NCBI GenBank assembly: GCA_009786685.1
Contig: WQRQ01000016.1
Location: 1 to 35,196 of the forward strand
Direction of reading: 5' to 3'
Source of the DNA: Defluviitaleaceae bacterium
GTDB taxonomy: Bacteria > Bacillota > Clostridia > Lachnospirales > WQUN01
DNA length: 35,196 nucleotides
In this document: one piece after another, positions 7,721 to 15,588 of the stretch
Layout of the letters: every line of letters starts with the position of its first letter
Numbering within the stretch: the first letter of the stretch is position 1
The notes under the pieces: model-generated
What the model was told of the DNA's origin: nothing
Database searches by the model: none
Seen by the model: the letters and a program-made list of their open reading frames with translations, nothing else
Program-made: the position numbers and the translations under genes

Positions 7721-8868
7721 TCTGTGCGGTAGTTTTCTTTGAAGGCTTTTAGGATTTCGTTTAACGAGGTTTGGTATTCGCGTGTGCGGCCCAGGCCTTT
7801 TTTTATGCGGGCGTTTTCCAAGCGGGCTATGTTGTTTTCCGGGGAGATTGCAAGGGCTTTTTTTATGGCGATTTCTGCCATGGGCATGTCGTAATCTTGG
7901 CGGTGATATGAGGCAAGGCGCGCGTATTGGGTAGCCTCGGGGTCGCGGGTAAGTGCCAACGCGCCGCTCATGGAGCGGATTGCGCGGGTTACGTCACCCC
8001 ATGCATGGTAGATTTCAGCTTCTTTGGCGTAGTAGGCGGTGTCGCGGGCGGTTATTTTTTGCAAGGTATCCAGTGCCTTCTCGTATTGACGCATTTGCAA
8101 ATGGATGTCCACGGCTTTAAATACATAGTACGCCACGGTTTTGTCGGCCTCCATGGCCTTCTCAAAATGCATAAGCGCGGCAGGATAGTCCTTCTTTTCA
8201 AAGGACATCAGTCCCAACAAATACGAAATATCGGCATTATCCGGCTGATGCGCATACGCCTTTTTTATCGACTTTGCCGCCTTATCGAAGCTACCGTTCA
8301 AAATCGCCGCCTCTACATAATGCAACAAAATCGAAAAATTTTTAGGCTCCAGCGACAACGCCCGTGTTAAACAGGATAACGCCTCCGCCGTCGCACCCAC
8401 CTGCATATATTGCACCGCCAAGTTATTCAAAATCGTGACATTTCCGTCATCATACTGCAAAGCCCGCCTATACAACGGAATCGCCTTTTCGCATTCCTTC
8501 TTACGCGCAAAATAATCCCCGCGCTCCTTTAGCTGCTCCCACTCACGCCTTAACTCCCATTTCTCCAGCTCGCCCTTCAACCCGTCCAGCTCATCCTCGG
8601 CAAAATACTCCGCCAACCGCAAAAATCCCAGCACCTTAGCCGAAAAATTATCCTTCTTAACAAGCTCCTTCATCTTCGCAGCCAAATAAGAATGTCCAAT
8701 CTCCGCCACCCAAGAAATTATCTTGTCACCCAAAAACTCATCCACCGACTCGCGCCAATGATAAAAAACATAGTACATGGCTTCCTCAAAGGTAAACACC
8801 CGTACCCCCGTTTTGAAGGTATACGGGGTTGCGTTGATGTTTTGGGATAGGCATAATTGTATTTTCAT
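7717..8868 (-). CDS. TPR-repeat protein
   Basis: 383 residues. From about residue 95 on, tandem tetratricopeptide repeats can be followed: GNVTILNNLAVQYMQVGATA, PKNFSILLHYVEAAILNGSF, PDNADISYLLGLMSFEKKDY, and further repeats to the C-terminus. Such superhelices mediate protein-protein contact. No signal peptide or membrane segment is seen, so it is cytoplasmic. The N-terminal ~90 residues (starting MKIQLCLSQNINATPYTF) are a non-TPR helical region. Start chosen at 8868: an upstream TTG at 8916 would translate palindromic element E2, which instead looks like the leader; a weak AAGG precedes the ATG. The gene converges on the HPt gene with overlapping stops. Partner and role unknown. Confidence 0.85.
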   Translation of the reverse strand: MKIQLCLSQNINATPYTFKTGVRVFTFEEAMYYVFYHWRESVDEFLGDKIISWVAEIGHSYLAAKMKELVKKDNFSAKVLGFLRLAEYFAEDELDGLKGELEKWELRREWEQLKERGDYFARKKECEKAIPLYRRALQYDDGNVTILNNLAVQYMQVGATAEALSCLTRALSLEPKNFSILLHYVEAAILNGSFDKAAKSIKKAYAHQPDNADISYLLGLMSFEKKDYPAALMHFEKAMEADKTVAYYVFKAVDIHLQMRQYEKALDTLQKITARDTAYYAKEAEIYHAWGDVTRAIRSMSGALALTRDPEATQYARLASYHRQDYDMPMAEIAIKKALAISPENNIARLENARIKKGLGRTREYQTSLNEILKAFKENYRTD

Positions 8869-8872
8869 GGAA

Positions 8873-8940
8873 GACCTTGGGGGGAAACCTTTTGTGAACA
8901 AAAGGTTTCCCCCCAAACCCCCTTTCCAAAAAACTTTAAT
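8873..8940 (+). repeat. Palindromic element family E, copy E2
   Basis: Begins GACCTTGGGG, forms a long nested hairpin (GGGGGGAAACC paired with GGTTTCCCCCC, inner AAAAGG/CCTTTT), then ACCCCC, and ends AAAAAACTTTAAT. It fills the gap between two minus-strand genes exactly. The stop codon of the radical SAM gene (8936-8938) lies in its tail, and the TPR gene starts 5 nt beyond its other end. Confidence 0.7.
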
Positions 8941-10252
8941 TTTTTGTGTATGAAGAGAGTTGGTTTAAAAATTCGTTTCCGTGTGTGCTGCCGATTTTTA
9001 TGGGGATGGAAAGAGCAGTGGAAAGCTGGGAAAGTGTAGTGCCGTCGAGCATGGTTTGCGTGCCGTCACGGAATGCATTTTCCGGCAAAAAAAGCACATC
9101 ATCGACAACACACCCCTTTAACTGCGCAATAATATCCTCCCCCGTAAGCAACCCGCTAACAGTAATATTTTCGCCAAAAAAATTATTTTTTATCGCATAT
9201 ACATTAATCCGCACATGCGGATAGCATCTCTCAAACTCACTACCGAGGCCACGCATAAAACCTGCCGCCGCCGCCCCCGTAATAATCCCAATGTCAAAGT
9301 TTTTTGCCACGCTTTTTTTCAAAAAAGCGTGTGGGGGATTGGGGGCAAAGCCCCCAAGGTCTTCCAAAAACTCGTGTTCAAAAAGTCGTACCATCCCCAC
9401 GCCGTTATCCAGTTGTGGGAAATCGCCGTAGTGGTCGTATGTGGGGAGTGGTTGTCCAGCCATAATATACCACTCATCTGCCGCAAATACAAAGCCTTTG
9501 GGGTGATTTTGTATTTGGGTGATGATGTTTTTTGCGTCGTCGGGGGTAAAGGGCTGTAGGGGGTATAGGTTGTTGCGGTGGCGGGTGAGACCTGCTGGTA
9601 CTATGGCCAGTGATTCTGCGCCTTTTAGGGCTTTTAGGTAGGTTATGGTTTCGCCCAAATGGCCTAAATCGTTTATGCCTTTGCAGAGGACTATTTGGAA
9701 ATGCATTTTTATGCCTGCATTGCCGAAGGTGGTGAGGGCTGTGTGTAGGTTTTCGGAGGGGTTGTTTAGCATTTTTTTGCGGATGGTTAGGTCGGCGGCG
9801 TGTACGGAAATCCGTAGCGGCGATAGATGGTAGTTGGCTATGCGGGTGATTTCTTGGTTGGAGAGGTTTGTTAGGGTTACGTAGTTGCCGTGTAAAAAGG
9901 AGAGGCGGATATCATCGTCTTTTATATATAGTGATTCGCGCAGACCCTTGGGCTGTTGTGAGATAAAGCAAAAAATGCAATTGTTTGCACAGCGGCGTGT
10001 TTCGGACATTAAGGGTTGTTTAAAGGCCATTCCAAGGTCTTCTTCTGCGTCTTTTTCTATTTCCAGTTCCCAGATTTCGCCATTTGGCTTTTGGATTTCT
10101 ATGGTAATGTATTCTTCTTTTACAAAAAAATGATAGTCCAGCACATCTTGGATTTTTTTACCGTTGATTTGTAATAAAATATCGCCGGGAGCGATTTCTA
10201 ACTCGTCGGCTATGCTGTTGGGGATTATTTCTATTATTTCATGCGTCATCAT
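8936..10252 (-). CDS. PDZ / radical SAM / DUF512 protein with an in-frame palindromic insert
   Basis: 438 residues. Order: an N-terminal PDZ-like domain (residues ~4-75, with the IAPGDILLQINGKKI core), a radical SAM-like segment with RRCANNCIFCF (Cys 88, 92 and 95, a C-x3-C-x2-C cluster), and the C-terminal DUF512 domain, with GVGMVRLFEHEF and then IGIITGAAA. The family is widespread in Clostridia, and its substrate is not established. Residues 298-320 are encoded exactly by element E3 (9293-9361, 69 nt). This insert falls in the variable linker between the EF and IITG blocks. The ATG at 10252 overlaps the end of the upstream gene by 14 nt, so the two are co-transcribed. The frame is open throughout, so the protein is probably functional despite the insert. 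Confidence 0.92.
   Translation of the reverse strand: MMTHEIIEIIPNSIADELEIAPGDILLQINGKKIQDVLDYHFFVKEEYITIEIQKPNGEIWELEIEKDAEEDLGMAFKQPLMSETRRCANNCIFCFISQQPKGLRESLYIKDDDIRLSFLHGNYVTLTNLSNQEITRIANYHLSPLRISVHAADLTIRKKMLNNPSENLHTALTTFGNAGIKMHFQIVLCKGINDLGHLGETITYLKALKGAESLAIVPAGLTRHRNNLYPLQPFTPDDAKNIITQIQNHPKGFVFAADEWYIMAGQPLPTYDHYGDFPQLDNGVGMVRLFEHEFLEDLGGFAPNPPHAFLKKSVAKNFDIGIITGAAAAGFMRGLGSEFERCYPHVRINVYAIKNNFFGENITVSGLLTGEDIIAQLKGCVVDDVLFLPENAFRDGTQTMLDGTTLSQLSTALSIPIKIGSTHGNEFLNQLSSYTKN
9293..9361 (-). repeat. Palindromic element family E, copy E3, inside a coding sequence
   Basis: On the minus strand it reads GACCTTGGGGGCTTTGCCCC, a CCCCC run, the hairpin arms CACGCTTTTTT/AAAAAAAGCGTG and an AAAAAACTTTGAC tail. 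It is clearly related to E5 (29713-29773), which is intergenic. It is 69 nt long, keeps the reading frame of the radical SAM gene and has no stop in that frame. Confidence 0.8.
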
Positions 10253-10556
10253 TTACGGCTTCTATTAAAAAAGTCACAGGCCTTACGCCGTCGGTACAGC
10301 ATATTATCTGCATGTTTTCCTTATTATTCCACGGCATATACGTCGCACCCGCAGAAATCGCAGTTACGCTCCTGTAAATATCAATCCACGCCCATGGACA
10401 AAATCCCGTCGGCATTACCGCGCTCCCCTCAAACAAAAAGGAATCTCCAACCTCAAGTATCGGACATGCCCCTACGGATTTTCCGTCGGTTAAATAAGTA
10501 TCGGCCAGCTCGGGATAAAATTCTTTTTTCAGCACGGTTATTTTTACTTTTTTCAT
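10239..10556 (-). CDS. TIGR04076-family small protein
   Basis: 105 residues, starting MKKVKITVLKKEFYPEL. The pattern CPILEVGDSF, GFCPWAWIDIYRSVTAISAG and ICCTDGVRPVTFLIE is that of the TIGR04076 family, small cytosolic proteins of unknown function common in anaerobes. Conserved cysteines lie in the CP, CPW and CCTDG motifs and suggest metal or redox chemistry (inference). The gene overlaps the start of the radical SAM gene, which makes them an operon and a possible functional pair. Confidence 0.8.
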   Translation of the reverse strand: MKKVKITVLKKEFYPELADTYLTDGKSVGACPILEVGDSFLFEGSAVMPTGFCPWAWIDIYRSVTAISAGATYMPWNNKENMQIICCTDGVRPVTFLIEAVNDDA

Positions 10557-10604
10557 GCGAGTTCATTCCCATCTTTTTGCGTTTTCTATTTTAACACAAA
10601 TTCT

Positions 10605-10633
10605 TTGCAAAGCACGCACTAAAATGCTACAAT
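10605..10633 (+). promoter_or_regulatory. Promoter for tRNA-Val and the chemotaxis-like unit
   Basis: TTGCAA (10605-10610), 17-nt spacer, TACAAT (10628-10633). No terminator is seen between the tRNA and the receiver-CheX gene, so it probably drives both. Confidence 0.65.
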
Positions 10634-10643
10634 GTAAAAAACC

Positions 10644-10671
10644 ATCGTAATTTTTCACAAAAAGTTACGAT
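10644..10671 (+). other. Leader hairpin before tRNA-Val
   Basis: ATCGTAA and TTACGAT arms enclose TTTTT/AAAAA with a CAC loop, giving about 12 paired bases. It ends 6 nt before the tRNA 5' end. It is not followed by a T-run, so it is not a normal terminator. It could affect 5' processing by RNase P. Confidence 0.5.
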
Positions 10672-10677
10672 ATTTAC

Positions 10678-10750
10678 GGTCGGTTAACTCAGCTGGTAGA
10701 GTGTCACCTTGACATGGTGGAAGCCGAGGGTTCGAGTCCCCCATCGACCA
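10678..10750 (+). tRNA. tRNA-Val (anticodon GAC)
   Basis: 73 nt. Acceptor arm GGTCGGT pairs with ATCGACC; D-arm CTCAGCTGGTAGAG; anticodon loop TTGACAT with anticodon GAC; T-arm GAGGGTTCGAGTCCCCC (last C at the stem end); discriminator A. The 3' CCA is not encoded. It lies only 29 nt upstream of a protein gene. Confidence 0.95.
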
Positions 10751-10779
10751 GGATGTATACAAGAAGGGGAGTAGTAAAA

Positions 10780-11646
10780 ATGAAAAACGTACGTATAGTA
10801 GTGGTCGATGATTCTGCGTTGTCGATTGCGCTGATTAGCGACATGCTGGAGCAAAACGGCTATGAGGTAGTAGGCTCGGCCGGGGGACTGGAAGAGGTAA
10901 AAGAAGTAATAACAGAAACCATGCCCGACCTGGTGACGATGGATATGACAATGCCGGGTACGGACGGCTTGGAATGCACACGTGCCGTACATGCTATTAA
11001 CAGGGATATCCGTGTAATAGTGGTTAGCTCAATGATGGATGACGAAATCATATCCCAAGCAAAGCGCAATCGTGTATCGGGCTATATTCAAAAGCCGGTG
11101 GACGAGGGCGACCTTATAGCGATGATAGAGCGCGTAATGTCGGCAGAAGAATTATTTAACGTGCTAAAGGCGGACTATTTTGAGGTATTTAAGGACGCGC
11201 TGCGCGACGGCTTAAACCGCCTTACAAAAACTCTAATCACCTATCAGGAAGAATACCTCTGCGAAACCGAATACACAGCAGAAGGCATAGCGATTATGAT
11301 AGGTATAATCGGAGAGTTCCCGGGCAAAATGCTCGTTAGTATTTCAAAAAGCACGGCCCATGTACTAACCACCACCGTCCTTAAAAGAGAGCCGAAAAGC
11401 AATGAGGAAATCGTAGAAACAATGTCTGAATTTGCAAATATAGTTGCAGGTAACGCATGTTCTGTCTTGAATAAGAGGAATAGGGCCTATGGTCTTCGTG
11501 TTTCTCCGCCTTCGGTTTTAAGCGGCGAAAATATGAGGATATCACCTCTTAACTATCCAACATATACTGCTATTGGAGAGACAGTTTTTGGTAAAATGCT
11601 TATAAATGTTGGATTTAAAAGGGGAGAGATAGAGGCATGGACGTAA
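10780..11646 (+). CDS. Response regulator with receiver and CheX-like phosphatase domains
   Basis: 288 residues. Residues 1-120 are a CheY-like receiver with the acidic pair at D10/D11, phospho-acceptor Asp55 in VTMDMTMPG and Lys105 in QKPV. Residues ~130-288 resemble CheX/CheC CheY-P phosphatases; the catalytic E-x2-N is E217/N220 in MSEFANIVAGNA. A receiver joined to a CheX fold could dephosphorylate itself or a partner, or use CheX as a phosphorylation-controlled adaptor. Start at 10780 with AAGGGGAG; the frame continues upstream into the tRNA gene, which is not coding. It overlaps the next gene, another CheX, by 10 nt. Confidence 0.9.
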   Translation: MKNVRIVVVDDSALSIALISDMLEQNGYEVVGSAGGLEEVKEVITETMPDLVTMDMTMPGTDGLECTRAVHAINRDIRVIVVSSMMDDEIISQAKRNRVSGYIQKPVDEGDLIAMIERVMSAEELFNVLKADYFEVFKDALRDGLNRLTKTLITYQEEYLCETEYTAEGIAIMIGIIGEFPGKMLVSISKSTAHVLTTTVLKREPKSNEEIVETMSEFANIVAGNACSVLNKRNRAYGLRVSPPSVLSGENMRISPLNYPTYTAIGETVFGKMLINVGFKRGEIEAWT

Positions 11647-12098
11647 AAAACGTATCCCCGTTTATGGCGGCATTTAACATTGTAATGCCGCGGTTGGGGT
11701 TTAGGGAAATCCGCAAGGGTGACTTGCAGACAAAAGACAAGACCTTTTCCGGGTCAGGGGTTATTATAATTGTCGGTATGGTTGGTGAGCTAAGGGGCAA
11801 TGTCGCATATGTATTTGATACCGAAAGTGCGAAAAAAATAGCCGCCGCCATGCTAAAAGTCACCAATATAGACAAGTTAACAGAAATGTCAAAAAGTGCA
11901 TTGGGAGAGTTAACAAACATGTTAACCGCCCATGCAGCGACTGCTTTTGCTGCCATGAAGATACTTATGAAAATATCCACCCCCACCTGCATAGAAGGTG
12001 ACGACATAGAAATAACCATGAGCTCAGAAAAAGTGTTCTGCCTGCAAATGATGATTGACGACAGCACGATTGATGTAAACATCTCATTCGAAAACTAG
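11637..12098 (+). CDS. CheX-family protein (CheY-P phosphatase-like)
   Basis: 153 residues, one CheX domain. The phosphatase signature E-x2-N is present as GELTN (E91, N94) on the long helix SALGELTNMLTAHAA, preceded by the beta-rich GVIIIVGMVGELRGNVAYVF. CheX proteins shorten the life of CheY-P in chemotaxis and related pathways. It starts inside the end of the receiver-CheX gene (10-nt overlap, GGGGAGAG upstream), so the two are translationally coupled. The hybrid kinase begins 20 nt downstream. No classical cheA, cheW or MCP gene is in the window. Confidence 0.88.
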   Translation: MDVKNVSPFMAAFNIVMPRLGFREIRKGDLQTKDKTFSGSGVIIIVGMVGELRGNVAYVFDTESAKKIAAAMLKVTNIDKLTEMSKSALGELTNMLTAHAATAFAAMKILMKISTPTCIEGDDIEITMSSEKVFCLQMMIDDSTIDVNISFEN

Positions 12099-12118
12099 GT
12101 CGTGAAGGTGGGCGAGTA

Positions 12119-13495
12119 ATGCAAAACAATGACCAAATGGAGGCAATGCGCCTAGAGCTGGAAAGGCTCCGCTTGTTGCTGGATATGAAAGAAACCGAAC
12201 ATCAAATGCTGCTTGAGACAAAAGAAGCTGAGCGGCAACTAATGTTGGAAATGAAAGACGTAGAGATGCAAATGCGAGCCAAGCTGGAAGAAGCCGTAGT
12301 ATCGGAGCAGTTGGCCAATAAAGAAAAAACCCGCTTTCTGGCCCGCATGAGCCACGAAATCCGTACGCCCATGCATTCTGTGCTGGGTATCACGGAGACG
12401 CAGCTACAAAAGGGTACGCTTCCCAAGGAGACCGAAGAGGCGTTTTTGCGTATTTATTCGTCTTCCAATATGCTGCTTGCCATCATAAACGACATCCTCG
12501 ACTTCACAAAAATCGAGGCAGGCAAAATGGAGATTGTACCCGCGGCTTACGATACGGCGGGTATGATTATCAGCACGGTGCAGCTAAATCATATATACAT
12601 CGGTGACAAAAAAATAGAGCTAAAATTAAATATTGACAAAAATCTGCCCGCCAGGCTTGTAGGGGACGAGCTTAGGGTTAAGCAAATTTTAAACAATATC
12701 CTGTCTAATGCGTTTAAATACACGCCCGAGGGTGCTGTGCGCTTGGATTTTGGCATGGAAGCTACGGAAGATAACAATACGGTATTTATTGTGATAAAAG
12801 TGGCGGATACAGGCCAGGGCATGACACAGGAGCAAATCGACGGCCTTAGTGGTGAGTTTTCGCGTTTTAATTTGACTGCAAACCGCACAATCGAAGGCAC
12901 GGGGCTTGGCCTAAACATCGCGTATCATCTTATAGGAACGATGGGCGGCAGTGTTTCTGTGGAAAGCACGCTCGGTGTGGGCAGCACATTTACGGTGCGA
13001 CTGCCCCAAAAACGGGGCGGCATGATGACAATTGGTGCAGAAACGGTCAGAAACTTGGAAAGCTTAAAGGATATACACAAGCCCTTTAAAAAATTATCCA
13101 AGCTGGAGCCAAAGCCAATGCCCTACGGGCGTGTGCTTGTAGTGGACGACGTGGAGGCAAACCTGTACGTCGCAGAAGGTTTTCTTGAGCCATACGAGCT
13201 AAAGGTTGACATGGTGGAAAGCGGCATAGCCGCCGTAGAAAAAATAAAATCCGGAGAAGTGTACGACATTATATTTATGGACCACATGATGCCCGTGATG
13301 GACGGAGTGGAAGCCACAAAAATCATCCGCGAAATGGGCTACACGCACCCCATAATAGCCCTCACCGCAAACGCCTTCAGCGACGTAGCGGGAGAATATA
13401 TAAGCGGCGGCTTTACGGATTACGCCTCCAAACCGCTGGATATATCACAGATGGATTCGTTTCTTATGAGATATATACATGACACAAACATTTAA
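12119..13495 (+). CDS. Cytoplasmic hybrid histidine kinase (coiled coil - HisKA - HATPase - receiver)
   Basis: 458 residues, no transmembrane segment. Residues ~5-70 form a long charged coiled coil with repeated ETEHQ/ETKEAERQ/MKDVEMQ-like units. HisKA: FLARMSHEIRTP with His79. ATPase: N-box LNNILSNAFKYT (~191-202), DTGQG (~230) and GTGLGLNIA (~260). C-terminal receiver from ~338 with DD at 343/344, Asp388 in FMDHMMPVMDG and Lys438. It should autophosphorylate and pass phosphate to its own receiver; an HPt protein such as the one at 7376-7720 would be needed for further relay (inference). It is the third gene of the CheX unit; its input is probably intracellular or via a partner because there is no sensor domain. 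Confidence 0.93.
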   Translation: MQNNDQMEAMRLELERLRLLLDMKETEHQMLLETKEAERQLMLEMKDVEMQMRAKLEEAVVSEQLANKEKTRFLARMSHEIRTPMHSVLGITETQLQKGTLPKETEEAFLRIYSSSNMLLAIINDILDFTKIEAGKMEIVPAAYDTAGMIISTVQLNHIYIGDKKIELKLNIDKNLPARLVGDELRVKQILNNILSNAFKYTPEGAVRLDFGMEATEDNNTVFIVIKVADTGQGMTQEQIDGLSGEFSRFNLTANRTIEGTGLGLNIAYHLIGTMGGSVSVESTLGVGSTFTVRLPQKRGGMMTIGAETVRNLESLKDIHKPFKKLSKLEPKPMPYGRVLVVDDVEANLYVAEGFLEPYELKVDMVESGIAAVEKIKSGEVYDIIFMDHMMPVMDGVEATKIIREMGYTHPIIALTANAFSDVAGEYISGGFTDYASKPLDISQMDSFLMRYIHDTNI

Positions 13496-13509
13496 CTGGA
13501 GTGGTATAT

Positions 13510-14172
13510 ATGTTGGACAAAATAAAAGGCCTACGAGACAAACTTCCAAAAATGCCCAACTTGCCCAAGATTAAAATTCCCGAAAAATTTGCAAGGTTTA
13601 CAAAGTATATTAAATACGGGGGGCTGGGGCTTATTTGTGTTGCCGTCATTGGTATCGGCGCACTGATAGCCTTGCGCGTTATACGCGGCACATACGAAGA
13701 GGTTTACGAAGAGACGGAAGTTATTTCTATTGCAGACAGGTTTTCCGGGGCTGCTTTGCTCGACCTCGCTATGCTTTATGACGACTATTTTGTAGAAGAA
13801 TATGTACCCGCACCCGAGCCGGAGCCTTTGCCACCGCCTCCACCGCCGCTGGTGATTGCTATTAACGATGTGTCCGTTATGTTTAACAGTACACCGGCGT
13901 TTATCAACGAGCAGGTTTATGTGCCTTTGCGCGGGGTTTTTGAGGCCTTGGGGTATCGGGTTAACTGGGATAGCCTTTCTGAGACGGCTATGGTGAGTGA
14001 CGGGATTAATACTTTTATTTTTTCCGAGGAGGATATTAATATAATCGGGGACGGTGCGGTTATGCTGCCACTCGCGCCTGCTTTGGAGCGGATGGGTTAC
14101 TCGTTTTATTTTGACGAGGAGGCAAATGTGTTTATCATTTATACCTATAATGAGGATAACGGGAATACTTAG
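13510..14172 (+). CDS. Membrane-anchored protein with copper-amine-oxidase-type stalk domain
   Basis: 220 residues. A short basic cytoplasmic part (residues 1-33) is followed by a transmembrane segment at ~36-57 (GGLGLICVAVIGIGALIALRV). Then comes an acidic linker, a Pro-rich stretch (PAPEPEPLPPPPPPL, ~100-115) and an extracytoplasmic domain of the copper amine oxidase N-terminal type (VPLRGVFEALGYRVNW, then LPLAPALERMGYSF). Such domains bind cell wall or act as stalks in Clostridia. ATG at 13510 with TGGAG 8 nt upstream; a GTG at 13501 is in frame but badly placed. Fourth gene of the signalling unit. Its last 38 nt overlap the convergent carboxypeptidase gene. Confidence 0.82.
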   Translation: MLDKIKGLRDKLPKMPNLPKIKIPEKFARFTKYIKYGGLGLICVAVIGIGALIALRVIRGTYEEVYEETEVISIADRFSGAALLDLAMLYDDYFVEEYVPAPEPEPLPPPPPPLVIAINDVSVMFNSTPAFINEQVYVPLRGVFEALGYRVNWDSLSETAMVSDGINTFIFSEEDINIIGDGAVMLPLAPALERMGYSFYFDEEANVFIIYTYNEDNGNT

Positions 14173-15559
14173 AACGATTATCGCGCAGAACGCGGCGTAT
14201 GCGGCGGCGGTTTCGTGTGAGTACCGCCACCAGCGCGAAGAGCAGCGACGCAAGAGAAAGTACAAGCGGCACGGCCAGAGTTAGTACATATTCATTGTTT
14301 AAGAAGGCGAGACGTCCCGTGAAGATATTAAACGGGGTCTTTTCGGCGTGGTAGTATTTGTATAGGGCAGTCGCGGGGGTGGCTTCGGGGTCGTAGGTTG
14401 GTGGAGTGTAGGCCAGCACGGATTCTTGGGCGAAAAGGGGGACTTCGCCTACTCGGATATTTTGTACATATACCGCCACGCGGCCTACGGCGGTACTTTC
14501 GTATACGGGGGCTGTCAGGGTCTCGGGGACGGATAGCTCGTAGCGTAGCCACGAGTTTGACCAATCCATGGGTAGCTCAAAGCTTAGGTCGGTATCGGAG
14601 GCCAGACGCACTCGGCCTATTTCTGTGGTGTTGCCGCCGATTTCTTGCATTACCGGCACGGATAGGGAGTATGTCGCGGAGTCGAATACCGCTACGCTTT
14701 CCATGGGCAGGGCAAAGCCGAAGTTTAACAAGGCTGTGGTGTCGTCGTAGGTGCGGCTTCCGTCTCCTTGCAGCACTATCGTTATCAGGCGGCGGTTTTC
14801 GTTTGCGGCGTAGGTCGCTAGGGTGTTGCCTGCAGGGGTTGTCCATCCTGTTTTTCCGCCTACTACGTAGGGGTTAAAAAATACCGATGGGCGGATTTGC
14901 TGGTTTGTGTTTAACAAGTGTCGTGTCTCCAGTTGTCGCTCTGTAGGAGGTATGTCGAAGCGTACCGTGGATATCAGGTCGCGAAAGGTTGGGTTGCGTA
15001 TGGCTTCTCGCATGATTAATGCCATGTCGTAGGCTGTTGTTACATGGTTTCGGGCGGGTAGGCCGCTTGGGTTTACAAAGCTTGTGTTTGTCGCGCCCAG
15101 GGAGGCTGCGCGACGATTCATTAGGTCGGTGAATTCGTCTACGCCGCCTGCTATGTGCAGAGCCAGGGCTATGGAGACTTCGTTTGCGGATTCCAGCATT
15201 AGGGCGTGGAGGGCTTCGTAGAGGCTTAGGGTTTCGCCAACGTCCATGGAAATATGACTGGAAAGCCGATTAAACGAAAATATGGAATAGTCGCAAAACT
15301 CTACCCGCTCGGTTAGGTCGTGGATATGCTCCAGCACCACAAGAGCTGTCATTACCTTTGTTATGCTGGCCGGGTACATTTGCGTATTTGCTTCGTACTC
15401 GTACAAAACCAGCCCTGTTGCGGCATCCATCAGTATTACTGCGCCCGCCGTGTATACGGGCGCAGGCGGCATTTGTATTTCTTCCGCATAAACACTGGTA
15501 ATTTGCGCCATTAAAAGATATAATGCAAGCAATGCGGACATTTTCTTGGAATTTGTCAT
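14135..15559 (-). CDS. D-alanyl-D-alanine carboxypeptidase (S11, DacF-like)
   Basis: 474 residues, longer than typical DacA (~400) because of a C-terminal extension. It trims the terminal D-Ala of peptidoglycan stem peptides. Signal peptide at residues ~8-25 (ALLALYLLMAQITSVYA). Penicillin-binding motifs: S65-I-T-K68, S124-A-N126 and K236-T-G. The C-terminal domain is followed by a membrane segment at ~424-447 and a very basic tail, which would anchor the protein to the outer face of the membrane with its tail inside. It diverges from the response regulator gene with only 29 nt between start codons. Shine-Dalgarno AAAGGA. Confidence 0.93.
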   Translation of the reverse strand: MTNSKKMSALLALYLLMAQITSVYAEEIQMPPAPVYTAGAVILMDAATGLVLYEYEANTQMYPASITKVMTALVVLEHIHDLTERVEFCDYSIFSFNRLSSHISMDVGETLSLYEALHALMLESANEVSIALALHIAGGVDEFTDLMNRRAASLGATNTSFVNPSGLPARNHVTTAYDMALIMREAIRNPTFRDLISTVRFDIPPTERQLETRHLLNTNQQIRPSVFFNPYVVGGKTGWTTPAGNTLATYAANENRRLITIVLQGDGSRTYDDTTALLNFGFALPMESVAVFDSATYSLSVPVMQEIGGNTTEIGRVRLASDTDLSFELPMDWSNSWLRYELSVPETLTAPVYESTAVGRVAVYVQNIRVGEVPLFAQESVLAYTPPTYDPEATPATALYKYYHAEKTPFNIFTGRLAFLNNEYVLTLAVPLVLSLASLLFALVAVLTRNRRRIRRVLRDNRSKYSRYPHYRYK

Positions 15560-15588
15560 AAGAATTTTCCTTTCATGAGGTGAAAAAA

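Noticed and set aside
8869-8916. N-terminal extension of the TPR protein from a TTG at 8916
   Set aside because: It would translate palindromic element E2, and the natural N-terminus starts at the ATG at 8868.
10714-10779. N-terminal extension of the receiver-CheX protein into tRNA-Val
   Set aside because: The extension translates tRNA sequence; the ATG at 10780 has a good Shine-Dalgarno and begins the receiver fold.
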